A DNA stretch of 62,000 bases from Symbiodinium natans (Eukaryota; Sar; Dinophyceae; Suessiales; Symbiodiniaceae). This document shows, one piece after another, positions 27,950 to 40,580 of this stretch; the stretch's first letter is position 1; every line of letters starts with the position of its first letter. The notes beneath the pieces were generated by a model, which was not told where the DNA came from, made no database searches, and was given only the letters and a program-made list of their open reading frames with translations. The position numbers were made by a program, and so were the translations under genes. Where the stretch lies: the NCBI GenBank assembly GCA_905221605.1, contig CAJNDS010002778.1, forward strand, positions 1 through 62,000, read 5' to 3'.

Positions 27950-30155
27950 GCGGTACACCTCCTCTGGGCAAAATCCTCCCACCATCATGTCGAGAAAAGC
28001 GAAGCCGGCTTCTTTGATCTCTTTGGCGCTCAAGCCTCCCGAGCGCCAGGCAGCTTGCGAGGAGCTTGTGTGCAGCTTGCGTGGCTAGTGGTGAGGTGCA
28101 CTTACTTGACGTTTGGCACAGCTGTGCTGGGGGCTTGGATATGGAGCATATGCATCGCACAAGTCGCACAACACACACACACACACCTAGAAATCTACAG
28201 TTGAAGGCTCGACACACTTTGCCTGCTTTTCGAAGCTCTGCAACGGAGCTCCCGATCTGCCGAAGCTCTGAGTGGGACCGCCCAGCGCTGAGCAGGTCCT
28301 GACCCATGACACGAAAAGACTCGAAGCAATGGTGTTAACATGGGTGGGCTTATGCTAACATGTATGCACAAGCATGCATGATCCATTTTCTGTCTGATCT
28401 GCAGAGAAACCATACATGTGCATAGCAACGCTCTTTCAACATCTCCATGATGTGAAGTCTTCAGCATGTGACGTCGACTAGTCGGTGAGACGGGTGGAGG
28501 AGCAGATCTTGCCTAGATCTCAGCAAATGCCTTCGACATACTGGAAACATCCCAGTGAAACAATGGAAACACCACAGTTAACGAATGACCGACACAGGCA
28601 ACATCATTCTACGAAGCTCTGCAACAGCACTCCTGCACAGTAAAGCCGCCTTCTTTCCTGAGAGGCTGCTGACACTTCATCTTCGTGGAGACACAGTATT
28701 GAATCGACAGGGCGACATTTTAAGAATGTTTCAGGTCTGGTGCAAAATGGTGCAAACGATATTCCAATATTTGCGAACCAAGTGGCAAGTCCTCGCTGCT
28801 GTATCCGACGGCTAGAAGCTCATGCGCCGGGAAGTCAGCTTCTCGCATCTGTTCGGCCTTGAAGGAGGGTAATGCAGCATGCAAGTCGTTGCGTCGCAGT
28901 TCATCGCTGGATTGCACGAGTCAACCTGTACGCCAAAGCGTTGGTTTGTTCATTGCTTCGCTTCACGGTTGCCTTGAAGCTCAAGAGCTTCAGCTCATAC
29001 GCAGAGAGCCCCATGTCCTGACGGCGCTCACATGCTCACAGCCTTAGCACAAGTCTTCTCATCAACTAACTGTCTGCATGAGGATGAAAGAACGAGTGTG
29101 TGCTCTAAGCAACAAGCTGCGTGGGGTCTGGGAAGCATACTGACAGCATGTGCATCCATGTCCCCGTCCTTCAGCTGTCTAGCAGAGTACCCTGCCTTCT
29201 TCAGCTCTAGAACCGTGTAGCCTGAACACACGAGAGTGCACGCATCTTCTCTTTATAGCCTTCTGTGTGCAATGGAGTGCGAAGAAGTTGGACGACGTGA
29301 GCGATGAACCTTCTGATAACAAACTTGCATACCTTTGTAAAACATGTTTGGCATCAGGCTCCATCAACAAGAAAGTCATTGACGCGACTGAGAACCCCTT
29401 GTCGGGCTGACACCCGAAAGCAGGCCCGGCTGGCCTGCAGCTTGCATCGCCTTGGCTGAGTACCCAGCCAGTCGCAGTCCTGGCCAGAGCCCCAAAAGAT
29501 CCCCAAAAATGAAGCGAATGAATTCGGCTCGTCAGCTGGAACCAGGAAGGATAGACGAGTAAGATCAAGTGGAAAACAAGCCTGGAACCATGTAGAACAC
29601 AGCACTCATAAGGACGAGATCTCATTTTCTAAGTACGGGAGAGCGTCATGTCAAAGTCTTTGCTTCTGGACTGCCTGGCGACTGACGAAATTGGTCCCTT
29701 GAGGGTTGGCGTGGCCCGATCCAATCAGAAGGACGGTGCCTCGACCCCCCAACATTCCTCCAAAAACTGCCGTTGCTCACTTTACCTTACAGGCCCGATG
29801 CAACAGGCTTGGGGTTCAGAGTGTGTTTTTCTGCGACCGCAACATGGCAAGTCCGGATGCCTGACGTGTCCAGGCCGAGAGCTCGGAGCTCGCCAAGTTC
29901 GAAGCCCGCGAGCCGCAGGGCGGCGGCCGGGTGACCGAGTGCCGAGATGGCCGCTGCGCTGAAACCTGCTGCCTCGCAGCACAAAACCCCCTCCCCGCTC
30001 CCCCCCAATCTTGCCCCCGAATACGCGTTCACTGAAGCAGCACTCCACACAGAGCCTTGAGCAATTTGACAACAGTGGCAGCATCTTCCAGTTCCTCACT
30101 TTCCATCTCCTCACAAATGCTGAAGCCGCCACTAGACTAGAGACAAGAGGGTTGA
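27950..30155 (-). CDS. Multi-exon protein with AGF/ELK-type short repeats
   Basis: A series of short minus-strand exons carries variants of a roughly 10-12-residue motif with AG(F/Y) and (E/Q)L: about 29980-29845 (AAGFSAAAISALG, LRLAGFELGELRALG), about 29225-29165 (GYTVLELKKAGYSARQLKDG), about 29010-28965 (MGLSAYELKLLSFK), about 28910-28775 (FKAEQMREADFPAHELLAVG), about 28265-28210 (ELRQIGSSVAELRKAG) and about 28030-27955 (SAKEIKEAGFAFLDMM). An acidic helical piece at about 30150-30062 (CEEMESEELEDAATVVKLLK) may be the N-terminal exon. The pattern resembles short leucine-rich-type repeats seen repeatedly in dinoflagellate proteins; a binding scaffold is inferred. Exon joins are not resolved. 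Confidence 0.55.
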
Positions 30156-30159
30156 AAGA

Positions 30160-32080
30160 ATGCCGTTGGAGAGATTTTAGCATCCAGCCAAACCCTCAAT
30201 ACGCTGTCACGCCTCACAGACTGGTACGTCACATTGTGAATGTTACAGCTTTTAAAGATCTTAGAAGCTGCTGCTACTCAGCCCTTGCAGCATCTCTTGC
30301 TGTGTTTCTGCGCGTGGGGGGCTCCATGCTCAGCATTTGCACACCAAATCTTCTGGACGTCGACTCATCTCCTACAGTAGCCAGTGCTGCAGTGGAGCGC
30401 CCTAGATTGGACTGTGCGATGTCCCTCCCGTCGGCGACACCAGATTTGTCTAGTCTGGCTTGCAGTGAGGATTCTGATTTGTTTCCCCACCCTCCAACTG
30501 TGACTGCAAACAGGTGTGATGGAGCTCACAGTTCTGCACATCCTGCACTGACTGAGAGTCGACTTTCTGAGGTGAGGCTCTGAAAGTCCAGCGTTGACAT
30601 TGACATGGCGAGCCCCTGAGGGTCGTACTGGTGCTGCACGAAAAGAAAATAAGGCAGAAGGACAGGCTACACATAGCCACTTGGGATGGTCCGGCCTTGA
30701 ACGCGGAACCGGTCTGAGTTCTTCCGGATTGAGACTTGACGCTTGTACCGTTGAATCCAGTGTGGCGCATCTTGCCACAGCATGCCGCGCAAAATGTGGC
30801 GATATCCTGCTGGCCTCGCCCCCAGTGTTCAAGACCAATTAGAAGTCACAGACGAGCCCCTTCAAATGACAACACCAACAGCGCAGTCCGAGGAAAGACT
30901 TTTCGGTGCCCTTCCCACCGCTCGTGGCTAAGAACTGGAAAGAACGAGAGAAACCATCAGAGAGAAGGACAACAAGTGAACAATGCATTGAAGTGACTGA
31001 ACCGCGGGCCTTTGCGGCTGGCAGCGCATTCTGCATGCTGCTTATTCCGCGTGTTTACGCTTTGCCCCGCATGACTTCGCCAGCGGCTGCACTGATCTGC
31101 ACGCAGGCACACAAACTCCTCCTTCTAACATGTCCTAATGCTATGGGAATGTGCGTCCTGTGCGATGCAATAGAACACTGCCCTTAGGCTTCTTCTTTGC
31201 AACTGTTTCTGTGAGCATGGTGCAGCGCGCAAGTTTCAGGGTAGACAGCTGTCCTGTTAACCTGTGCAGTCGTGACTGGCCATGAGCAAATTCCAACGCG
31301 CGTCTTTTGACAGGTTTGATTTGTGGGATTCCGTTGTGCGTGCGCACTGCTTGGACTCCCTAGGCCATTAGTCGCCTTCATGTCGAAGAAACTCATTGGA
31401 CAGCATGTTCCGATTGGCTGTCGGTGGGACCAATCCCACCATACTATGGTGAAAGCATGAGGCGCGACGCGAACAGTGTGGAAGAATTCGGGTAGTGAGG
31501 GGGACTCATCCGCTGTCGAGCAATTGACGCCCTTGCGCCCTTTGAGCTGTGGCTTAACAGGCTTAACATGTTCAACTGTCCTTCCACTCTGTGTGTCAAC
31601 GTTAACCCCGGCTTGCCCGACTGCCACTGCAAGGTCTCATGTCTAGTCAGGATGATGACGCTGCTATACGTGGATAACGTCCATTGTCAGACGATGGAAA
31701 CAGACTTGGCCATGAAAGTGAGCTTGAACCGGATCTTCCTTGCAGCCGACAGGCTCAAAACTCGGTGGGTTGCCGGCTCTAAACTCCATGCAGCATCTGC
31801 CCAATACAACAGGTTTCCGTGAATACCTTGATCGTTCACTATGAGTTGTTCGCATCGATGCTGCATTTGAGCAAAGGCTGTATGCCTCACTCAGGCCTCG
31901 CCGCTCAGAATACCGCCCAGCAGATCCTGGAAGCGGCCATTGTTGGTGTAGAATGTACATCTTCTGTTTCGTTTTTTCTGTTTCTTTTTATTGAGGGGGG
32001 AAGGGGGGGGGGAAGGGCAGGTTCCTGCATAGTCAACAGCCTTGAACCATGTCTAAGAATCGAACTGCGAACGTGGAGAT
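30160..32080. other. No gene recognised
   Basis: Open frames on both strands are short and lack domains. No repeat of note was seen beyond a G-rich tract near 31997-32016. Confidence 0.4.
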
Positions 32081-32089
32081 GGCGATCAT

Positions 32090-33560
32090 TACACTCGGTA
32101 CACAGGCGGTCGGATGCCTGTCTGGCACCACACCCCGTCCTTCTGAACCTTCTCAGCCTTCTTCTCCACCAGCTTCTGAACCTGCACAAAGCTGAATACC
32201 GCTCCTAAACGGCAAAACAAGCGAAACACAGGGAAAGTTCGGCATCGGAGCCCCGTAAGTGCTCTTGAGGACTGTACGACATGTGCGCAGGATAGGCCGA
32301 CGACAGAAGGACAACATGATACCACATATTGCCCAACACGTGGCACGAAATTCTTAACTTGATGCAGCGCAGCTTCTGCTTCGCCAATGGCGACTGGTGG
32401 TGCACAAAGCAAATGCTTAGCGCCGAGCCTTCCCATCCGAGATTTTGAAGATCGCGGCCAAGGTGCTCTGAGCTTTCTCCGCTTGCTCAGCCCTCGCCGT
32501 CATCTCTGCAACCTCCCAGTGTCAGCTGAGGACATAGACGATAATTTTGTACGAGAAATGCTCGAGAACGAATGCTGCACGGTGCAGTGCTCTCTGGGGT
32601 CTGCACCGATGTTCCCGACTCCTCTGATCCATCAGTGCCGATTGTGGAAAAACTTTCTACACGGTTCCTTACGACATTCTTGAAAAAATGCGATGTTCAC
32701 TCTCGGAGATGGAGGGAAAGCACCTCTCCACCGGTAAAGGCTTGCATCATGGCTTTCGTGTTCTGCTGCAGGTTGTCCATGACGCCGTCCAGATACCTGG
32801 CTCGCGAACTTTCTGTAAATTTTAGAAGTGCTCTTTTGGGAAGTTTATACCGCGCGGATCCACCGCAGTCAAACACCAAGGCCAATCCGGTGCCCGAGCC
32901 GGGGAGCAAGGACAGGAACCATGTCGGGTAGACACATCGAACATCTGCTCAAGTGTTTTGTATCTGAGAGGGCCATCGTAGACTGGTGTGCCTGCAATGG
33001 AATCGCGTGCGAGAATCGGAGCAAAGCGCGATTGTGTGCACGTTGCCCCCAACCTACTTCAACATCAGCTGCGACGCTGCTGGCTAGGCTCTGCGAGCTG
33101 TCACTGAGCATCACCTCAGAGGTGACAAAAGGTGTCCACGAGGTGTTCACGAGGTGGGCGCGTGCACAGCGTTGCGCTTGTCACTGCTGAGGTCTCCACG
33201 ACTTTATCCAATGCCTCTCTCTTCTCTTTGGGATCCTATCTGGCCAGTTGAATTTGAAGTGAAGCTGCTAATCCCCACCACGCCCTAATCGATGGTGCTA
33301 CATGGAGCAGCTGCGGAGCTACCACGGTGTTCCAAAAGTTCGTGTCTCCTTGATCTCCGCAGCCCTGTCGACAAGCTCTCGAATCATTGACTTTGCCACG
33401 GTGATGGCACCCTGAGCGGCCATAAGCCGAACAACCGACATCGACCACCGCGACCACACTGCCTTTGTACCACTGCTCTTTATAATTAGCTTTATTTCGG
33501 ATGCAGCTCGGGAGAAGGCGGACACGAATTGACTCAGGAACTGCACACATATGCAGTGCT
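32090..33560 (-). CDS. Unidentified helical protein, several exons
   Basis: Coding-like minus-strand segments in order: about 33546-33320 (FVSAFSRAASEIKLIIKSSG, SVVRLMAAQGAITVAK, IRELVDRAAEIKET), about 33130-33060 (SEVMLSDSSQSLASSVAAD), about 33040-32930 (RFAPILARDSIAGTP, RYKTLEQMFDVST), about 32905-32700 (GLALVFDCGG, NLQQNTKAMMQAFTGGE), about 32390-32330 (GEAEAALHQVKNF) and about 32190-32095 (FVQVQKLVEKKAEKVQKDG). Mostly amphipathic helices. No family is recognised, and joins were not worked out. Confidence 0.42.
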
Positions 33561-33589
33561 ATGCGAGCAGGCAACCTCCGCGGCAAGCT

Positions 33590-34665
33590 TTGGCTTCAGC
33601 TTCTCAGCCTCCGATTGTACCTGGCATGCAGTGAGGATAGTGAGGATTCCGCAGCAGTCTGCCCGTTCCTAAAGCTGCAAGCGGCACGCATTATGTGGAT
33701 CAGGATCGGCAGTCGCACAATCTAAAGTGCAGCACAGACACGGCCGCGTGTAGCAGCAACGAGCGTGTGGCAACAGGCACCTTGGAGGCAGTTAACACAC
33801 TGAAGATTCACAGGATTCGTGCACTTTGCATCCGCAATCCCATCGGGCCATGTGAACGGCCCTTGCATGACAAGAGCTGAGTCGTGCTTGTTTGGCATAC
33901 CTCATCGCCCGCCACTGATCCAGACGCGAGACGCAAAGCTCTTGCTAAGAGGTAGCGCGTGCAATGCCGAGCTGCAGCTTCAGCTGAGGCTCCGCTGCAG
34001 TGCTCCGTAATTAAAATTAAATGTTGAACCGCACCGTCACCGAACCGATCTTCAGGCAACCACCAAGGCACCATAGCTGAAAACTGGCAAAGACTCTACC
34101 TGGCTGCTAGGTCTAAAGCAGTGATTTTTGGGTTCGCGTGTTACGGAGCGTTCTGTGGTCCAGTGGTCAAATGTGGTCAATACAGGCATGCAAGATCCAT
34201 GTCCATCTGACCAAATCGTTACGTCAATGGCGGGGCCCTGGCTCTCATTGAAATGCAGATACAATCAGACTCATACAGTGACTCAGCGAGTGGTACGAAT
34301 GAGTCATAATGAGCCCTTTTCGAGCCAGAAACTTCTGCCACGACTGTGCCTTGCTGGCGAGACCCACACACGGCAGTGTTCCAAGGCTTGTGCTAGTTGG
34401 TCTCCACCGGCAAGTGTGCGTTGAGAAAGTTCTACGTCTACGTTCATGGAACAATCTTAAACCTTAAAAAGTTGCGCCGGAACAGAGCACAGTTGTGAGC
34501 CAAGTAGTTAACTCAAAAGATCTGCAAGGCATCCCACACCACATCAGAAAATGTACACAGAGTGTCCTTTCGCTAAGGCTCATTCAACTAGAGCTCTGAT
34601 AAGCAACTATCGGTCATTCCTATGGCAGCGGTGCCATGTACAAGATTTTAAACAGGAGCCATCGC
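33590..34665. other. No gene recognised
   Basis: Spacer between the helical-protein exons and the CCCH gene; only short frames without domains. Confidence 0.4.
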
Positions 34666-34667
34666 AA

Positions 34668-35678
34668 TTAGGAGTCATGCCCGTCCAAGATCTGCTGGCT
34701 CCGTGCAGAACCGAACGAAGTCGCAAGGCGGAATCTCCGTGTCAAAGTCCAAGAACGTGTTCTTGACATGAATGGGAAATGCCAAGTCCTTGGGAATTCC
34801 TGGGTAGACATCAACGGCCTCAGCACAAGTGATCTGGCCATCTGCTCGCAGGACAACCTTGAACGGGTGGCTGGACAAGGCTTCCGGGAGTGCCTGGGCA
34901 AGGAAGTCGTTTCCCAGCGCAGTCGGACCAGGTTGGCTGATCTGAGCCGGCTTCTGTTCCTCGCATTGCACAGAGACAATCCCAACACATAGCTGTTCGA
35001 ATGGCAGGGGAGATGCTTCAGGGATACTAGGACAGGTGTGTCCAAACAGGTATTGCTCTGAGTGCATTGCTTGGGGGAGTTGTTGGTGGCAGGACATGCC
35101 GAAGCTGCAAAACGATGTTGCCAAGCGTGAGGTTTCTGATTTATCGGATACTTGACCCCAACGGGCCCAAGAGCCTCCACGGGAGCCAGAGGAGTGCTCA
35201 TGGTCTTCGGCGGCGTCTTCTGTGGAGTGCGCTTGCCCATGAGCCTCTGCAGCACGGGGATCAGAGTGCTCACCGGCGCTATGGGCTCCTTGAGCTCCTT
35301 GAGCTCGTTGAGCTCCTTGCTACCTTCGTCCAAACCCAGTGGATCCCAAAGCAGAGGAGATCCCACGGTGCGCGGCTTCGGTGGAAGAGTCTGCTCTTTG
35401 CCGGGTCCCCGTAGCTGTGCTTCGCCGTGAGCGTACTTGCATTTGTTCCCGCTCTTGCAGGAGCCCTTGCGCATGAAGTCGTGGCATAGGCTGGTCCGGG
35501 TCAGATCTGGCTTAGGCCTAATCTGAGCCACCTCGTGGGCGAACTTGCAGTCCTTCCCCCTCAAGCACTTGCCCATGGCAAAGAATGAGCATAAAGCCGT
35601 GCGCTCCAGGGTTTCGGAAAGTTCCTGCTTGTTGGCCGTGGGGATGTTTCTCTCCAGGCTGATACGCTTGCCCACCAT
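34668..35678 (-). CDS. CCCH zinc-finger protein (two fingers), C-terminus in a second frame
   Basis: The ATG at 35678 opens a frame of 336 codons. Two tandem CCCH fingers occupy residues about 30-87: CSFFAMGKC-x5-C-x3-H and CHDFMRKGSC-x5-C-x3-H, the RNA-binding type that controls mRNA fate. A run of ELNELKELKE near 125 comes from a tandem codon repeat. After about residue 165 this frame becomes Arg/Ser/Cys-rich and less protein-like, while the -1 frame (about 35180-34675) reads well, including KVVLRADGQITCAEAVDVYP and HVKNTFLDFDTEIPP and ending near 34675. So a short intron, a frameshift or an indel near 35170-35190 probably joins the two. Upstream, TTTGTTTCAACAG about 50 bases before the ATG could accept a spliced leader. 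Confidence 0.75.
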   Translation of the reverse strand: MVGKRISLERNIPTANKQELSETLERTALCSFFAMGKCLRGKDCKFAHEVAQIRPKPDLTRTSLCHDFMRKGSCKSGNKCKYAHGEAQLRGPGKEQTLPPKPRTVGSPLLWDPLGLDEGSKELNELKELKEPIAPVSTLIPVLQRLMGKRTPQKTPPKTMSTPLAPVEALGPVGVKYPINQKPHAWQHRFAASACPATNNSPKQCTQSNTCLDTPVLVSLKHLPCHSNSYVLGLSLCNARNRSRLRSANLVRLRWETTSLPRHSRKPCPATRSRLSCEQMARSLVLRPLMSTQEFPRTWHFPFMSRTRSWTLTRRFRLATSFGSARSQQILDGHDS

Positions 35679-35699
35679 GGCTTAAAAGATTCACGATCG

Positions 35700-36500
35700 C
35701 CTAAAACGTCTACTCTAGGCCTGTTGAAACAAAGAAGCCTTGCAGATCGGCCGGCGTGGTCCCATGAGGTTTCGGAGGCTCGGCGCTTCTGAAAGGACCA
35801 AGTTCCCAGCGGACGCAGGAACGGCCTTGGCTCTGAGACCGCCACAGCCCAGAAACCGTCTCTTCACAGGATAGATATGAACAAAGACCGGGGCAGTGAG
35901 CTGCGCTGCAAGAGTCCACTTGTGCATAGTAGCCAGGTCACCTTGAGGCCCTCCGTGCCGTCGAAGACACCGCTTGGTGCATCTACACCTTGGCGCGGGA
36001 GACCAGACTGAGATTCTCTGAGCTAGTCTGAACTTGATTGTGCATCTGAGCTTGCTTTGGTATTAGTTTATGCATCTCGTAACCGGTACCTACAAGCTGG
36101 GAAGAAGCACGGACTGTCGTTTTTTTCATGGCTTGCTCGCTGGGAGTGGTGCACTCAAGGTCGGACTCCTACGGTCCTTCGGGTTGAGGGTTAAGGCTGA
36201 AAAGTTTAATTAGGGTTTAAAGTTCGGTACACCACAGCTGTCACCTGCAGGAGTGGCATGGAATACATGCTTTGTTCGCCCGGCTCCACTGAGAGTCTCT
36301 GCGTCTAGGGCATGGGCACAGTTCGCTGGCGACTGCACGAAGGTAGACCACCGGCGGCCTGCTGTCAAAAGAAGGCAAAGGCGGTGAACGTATCAGGTCA
36401 CGTGAATCTGAGGTGACTTCTGAAAGCTTCTACTGGCAGAACCTATTCAAGCCACGTCTGATGCGTAGGACTGGGCAATACAACAGAAGAACATAGAATG
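35700..36500. other. Intergenic; no gene recognised
   Basis: Lies between the CCCH gene start and the 3' end of the Ala/Pro repeat gene. No domain-bearing frame on either strand. Confidence 0.4.
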
Positions 36501-36509
36501 TCCGATTAT

Positions 36510-38721
36510 CTATGAGCTCGAGCTACTTGCATGCATTTCTTCCATGGTGGAGGCTCGGTTTGGAACACCTCCCGGAGCCACTTTTCTTTTTTTTTTCCCG
36601 GGGGGTTCGGGTGGAAGGATCGGAACGAGTCGGAACATGCCGGAACGTGGATGAAGGCACGGTGCAATCATGTGCAATCTGAGAGCCCTGCTGACCATCT
36701 GCAGCGTCCTTCTCTTCCAGAAGCTCTGCCAAGAGAGGTGCCTGATGCTGACTGATGCTATTGGCATTGGCATGGATCCTCGCAGAACCTTCACACCAAA
36801 GCCGAGCCCGGTTCCTGCGCCGATTTGTTCCTCGGTTTTTCCCCCAAAGCTGGGTGCTGCCAACAGAGCTGCAAGCTTGGGGTGCAAGAAAACGTCAGTG
36901 TCCTGTTCATCAGCCAGCCGAAGCCCTTCTTCTCTTTCGCCTTGTCGAATTGGTGTGCGGGATTTGAGAAGCTTGAAACTTTAGCCCAGGCAAGAAAAGG
37001 CGGGCCTCCGGTTTCTTTGATGAAGGTGCTTCTTTGGCGGGCTCGGCTTTGTCGGGAGGCTTCTCGCTCTGAGACTCTTCGGATGGTGGAGGTGGAGGTG
37101 GCGCTTTACTTGGCACTGGTGCTGGCTGTGCTGCAGCCTCTGGAGGTGGAGCCTTGGTTTCCGGCTTCGCTGCTGCCGCGGGTGCGGCTGCTGCCGGGGG
37201 AGCTTTGGCCTCTGGTGTCGGTGCTTTAGCAGCAGCGGGCGCTGCTGCTGGGGGAGCTTTGGCTTCTGGTTTCGGTGCCTCGGCAGCGGGCGGTGGTTTT
37301 GGGGGAGCTTTGGCTTCTGGTTTCGGTGCTTTGGCAGTGGGCGCTGCTGGTGGGGGAGCTTTGGCTTTTGCTTTCGGTGCTTTGGCAGCGGGCGCTGCTG
37401 CTGGGGGAGCTTTGGCTTTTGCTTTCGGTGCTTTGGCAGCTGCGGCTGGGGGAGCTTTGGCTTCTGCCTTGACAGCGGGTGCTGGGGGAGCTTTGGCTTT
37501 TGGTTGCGGTGCTTTGGCAGCGGGCGCTGTTGCGGCGGGTGCTTTGGCTTCTGGTTTCGGTGCCTCGGCAGCGGGCGGTGGTTTTGCGGGAGCTTTGGTT
37601 TCTGGTTTCGGTGCTTCGGCAGTGGGCGCTGCTGCTGGGGGAGCTTTGGCTTCTGGTTTCGGTGCTTTGGCAGCCGGTGCTGCTGCTGGCGGCGGAGCTT
37701 TCGCTTCTGGTTTGGGTGCTGTTGTAGCTGGCGGTGGCACAGCGGGTGGTAGTGGTGCTGCCTTGGGTGGTGGAGTGGCAGATGGCAATGGAGCTGTTGT
37801 GGGTGTAGGAGCAGCAGGGGCCTTCGCTGCCGGTGCAGCCTTGTGAAACACGCTTCCAACCAACTCGTGCTTATCGTGTCGGGCGCTGAGGCCCCGGCAT
37901 CTGATTTAGGAGTCTCAGGTGCCTGCCGAAGCAACTGTACGAAACCAATCAGGCTCCGACAAGTCGACGAAACATTGGCAACAACCGCTGGACAGTAGTG
38001 TGCACAGTGTGCACACAGTGTGGGTGTGTGTGTGGTATGCTGTTTCAGCCTGAGCCGGCGAAACTACTGTCGCCAGGCCTTTGTGGGCATTGGGGCAGTT
38101 GGCAGCTTTGGAGGAGTCGGTGGCCTCAGTGCCAGTCACTGCATCTGCAAAACCGCCGGCTTCTTCTATTGCAAGGGTTGATGTCAAGCCAGGGCCAGCA
38201 CAGCGGTGCTGGAGCCTTTGGCATGCTGCTGGACTCCACAGCAGCTTTAGTAGGAGCACCAGCGCCTCGCAAAGATGGTACATGTCCCTGCGCAGCATCT
38301 TATGTCGACCTACTATGAAGCATCACAGAACAACGATCTGTTCCATAGCAGTTGTTGTACGAAGTCCTGACGTAGCTTTCTGTAGGAACAGACTTGGTCT
38401 TGGTGCCACAATCGCATCTTATAAACAGTGCTCGCGTGGAGAGACACTGGCAACGATCGTAGCTCTTCGGAATCAAATCAGCCAGAAGTGTCTTCGTATT
38501 TTATGACTAGTCTTCCGAGCTCCAAGCTCTTTTCCAGCTGGAAGTACATCTCTGCGACAGACCTTAGCACGCAACGTGATAGTAACTTTGCTTCGCCGGC
38601 ATTGAGTCTGAGGGCCGGGCATGTTTGACGTTGAGGCTTTCTTTCCACGCAGCTTTCTCCATGCATAGCGAGCAGCGAGAGCCAGCCCGGCCTTAGCCAG
38701 GCCATCGGTAGAGTCTGACAT
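36510..38721 (-). CDS. Ala/Pro/Lys repeat protein, multi-exon
   Basis: The ATG at 38721 starts MSDSTDGLAKAGLALAARY, a plausible first exon. A short exon near 38262-38190 reads GAGAPTKAAVESSSMPKAP. The main exon (about 37886-36965) starts DKHELVGSVFHKAAPAAKAP and contains about fifteen variants of a unit AKAPKPEAKAPPAAAP, about 16 residues each, followed by an acidic Ser/Glu stretch (SEESQSEKPPDKAEPAKEA). Downstream pieces read KLAALLAAPSFGGKTEEQIG (about 36880-36785) and LAELLEEKDAADGQQGSQIA (about 36735-36668). The repeat resembles histone-H1-like or wall/mucin-like low-complexity tails; function unknown. Long plus-strand frames over the same stretch are antisense shadows of the repeat. Confidence 0.55.
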
Positions 38722-39175
38722 GAATCATGGCGAGATACGACGTATCATGATAATGATGCTCTTTGGTGCGAAGTCATGAATTGACAGTTCAAGGTTTATA
38801 GAACATGCAGCAACGAATGAGTCGAATACATCAATAGGTGCGCGGCAACGAGCGCAAGAGTGGCCCATGTCGCCGGTCTCGCCCAAATCGGCGGGGGTGG
38901 CGGGGGCGCCTCAGTGTCAAGTACTCAAACCTGAGAAATGCAGCTGAGCTTTGGAGAATAAGAAGAATAAGAATATGAATTTGATGTGATAATAGAATAA
39001 CCTAATCTTAATAGCATAAGAATAAACCCTCTCCTGCTTCTTCCCTGTTTTACAATGATTGCAACTTTTGCGTCCCGGCTCCCTGCCTTGCTGAAGAAGG
39101 CTCGACGCGCGATACGACGAGGCCGTTGGGTCCTTGAGTCCCCATTGCTCTCAGAGTTACCCAGCACTGTTGCGC

Positions 39176-39205
39176 TTCTTCTTCTTCTTCTCCTTCTTCT
39201 TGCAA
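39176..39205. repeat. CTT microsatellite
   Basis: Cttcttcttcttctccttcttcttg, a short pyrimidine triplet run. Confidence 0.85.
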
Positions 39206-40422
39206 TGAATTGCTCGCATGAATGCGCTGATCGCAAGGATTCTGAGATTCCAGCAGCTGCGCAGGATGCGCCTGAGCTAACGGCAGCAAGTTGGGCAACA
39301 CTTTCCCAAGAGAAGACTTCCTGATGTTTGAATTTCGAACGTTGCTCCTTCGAAAGGATTGATGTCCATGGACATGACAAGAACCACAAAGTGCTGCAAA
39401 CTCCTCGTGAAACATTGACGGGAGGGCTCATCAAATTCTCCGTCGTGCATTTGAGGAAGTACGTCAAAGTACATCAAAGTATAAGGCTTGAAGCTTCCAC
39501 CATCCAGTCACATGGATTCGCTACGGGTGAAAACAATCCAAGGAGTGGGCTTGAACAAGGCCTCGTCGCAACGACAGCGGGCAGCCACTTGTAACCTTTT
39601 CGCAGAGCTCAGAATGCACCGAACATAGTGCGGCAATTGCATGCTTCCTCGGACATCGCGGGGAGCCTGCATCGCTTGTATGGGCATCATCATCGTTGAA
39701 CGTCTGCTTTGATGTAGCACTAGGGGTGTTCCTGTATCTGCTGGCGCTTGTTTAATGGTTTGCAAGTTTCTGCGTACATCCAGAGAAGGCAGGACGGACC
39801 CATCTGGGTTAGTCAGGTGCAGGTAGATGCGATGCATTGCTTGAGTATGTCAGGTGACTTTGGACGCCGGGTCAAAGTGATAGACGTTCCGGATTGCTGG
39901 GCTGCTAGGCTCTCTCAGCTAGCAGTGCTTGCTTCGACCTGTGAAGAGGTGAAACGAAATGGCCACAAGTTGAGACATGTGCATCTGAACATCTGCCAGC
40001 ATAAGCGTGGTTAGTCCTGGCATTGTGCAACAGCGACAGCAAGGCAGCTTGCTTCCGGCTTTTCAGCCCTTGATTCTTGTCCTTCAGCCTCCCTGCGCTG
40101 TCCACACTGAGTCCATACACTCCGCCTCACAGACGCCTCGCAGCGGTGCCCGCTTTCACAGCGATCGGATGCAAATCCATGCAAATCTTCTTTGCAGAAC
40201 CTATCAGACCTTGATCGGAGCCTTGATCGACATGCAATCCCCCCCTTGAGATAGAGGATGAATCGCTGCCATGAAGGCCGATCATGCAATTAAATGCTGC
40301 AAAGACGTAACCTGAAAACAATCCTTGAGCTGGAAAACATTCACTGCAGCCAAACAAAGTGATGCATCGAGTACCTGCAATTGCCTACAAGCCCAACACA
40401 CATGGGAGCCGCTGCTCTGCGA

Positions 40423-40580
40423 GTGGTGGTGGTGGTGGTGGTGGTGGTGCTGCTGCTGCTGCTGGTGCTGGTGCTGGTGCTGCTGCTGCGTGGTAGAGCA
40501 GTAGGACCACGACCACGACCGCCACGACCACCACGACCACCACGACGACTCCTACTCCTACTCCGACTCCTGCACTACGA
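40423..40580. repeat. Compound triplet repeat (GTG/CTG then CCACGA/CTCCTA)
   Basis: GTG repeats pass into CTG and GTGCTG repeats up to about 40490. After a 12-base break come CCACGA-type repeats and then ACTCCT repeats. The two halves are partly complementary, so a folded structure is possible. Confidence 0.8.

Noticed and set aside
37154-37846. Gly/Ala-rich plus-strand frame
   Set aside because: Antisense of the Ala/Pro/Lys repeat; the minus-strand frame connects to neighbouring exons.
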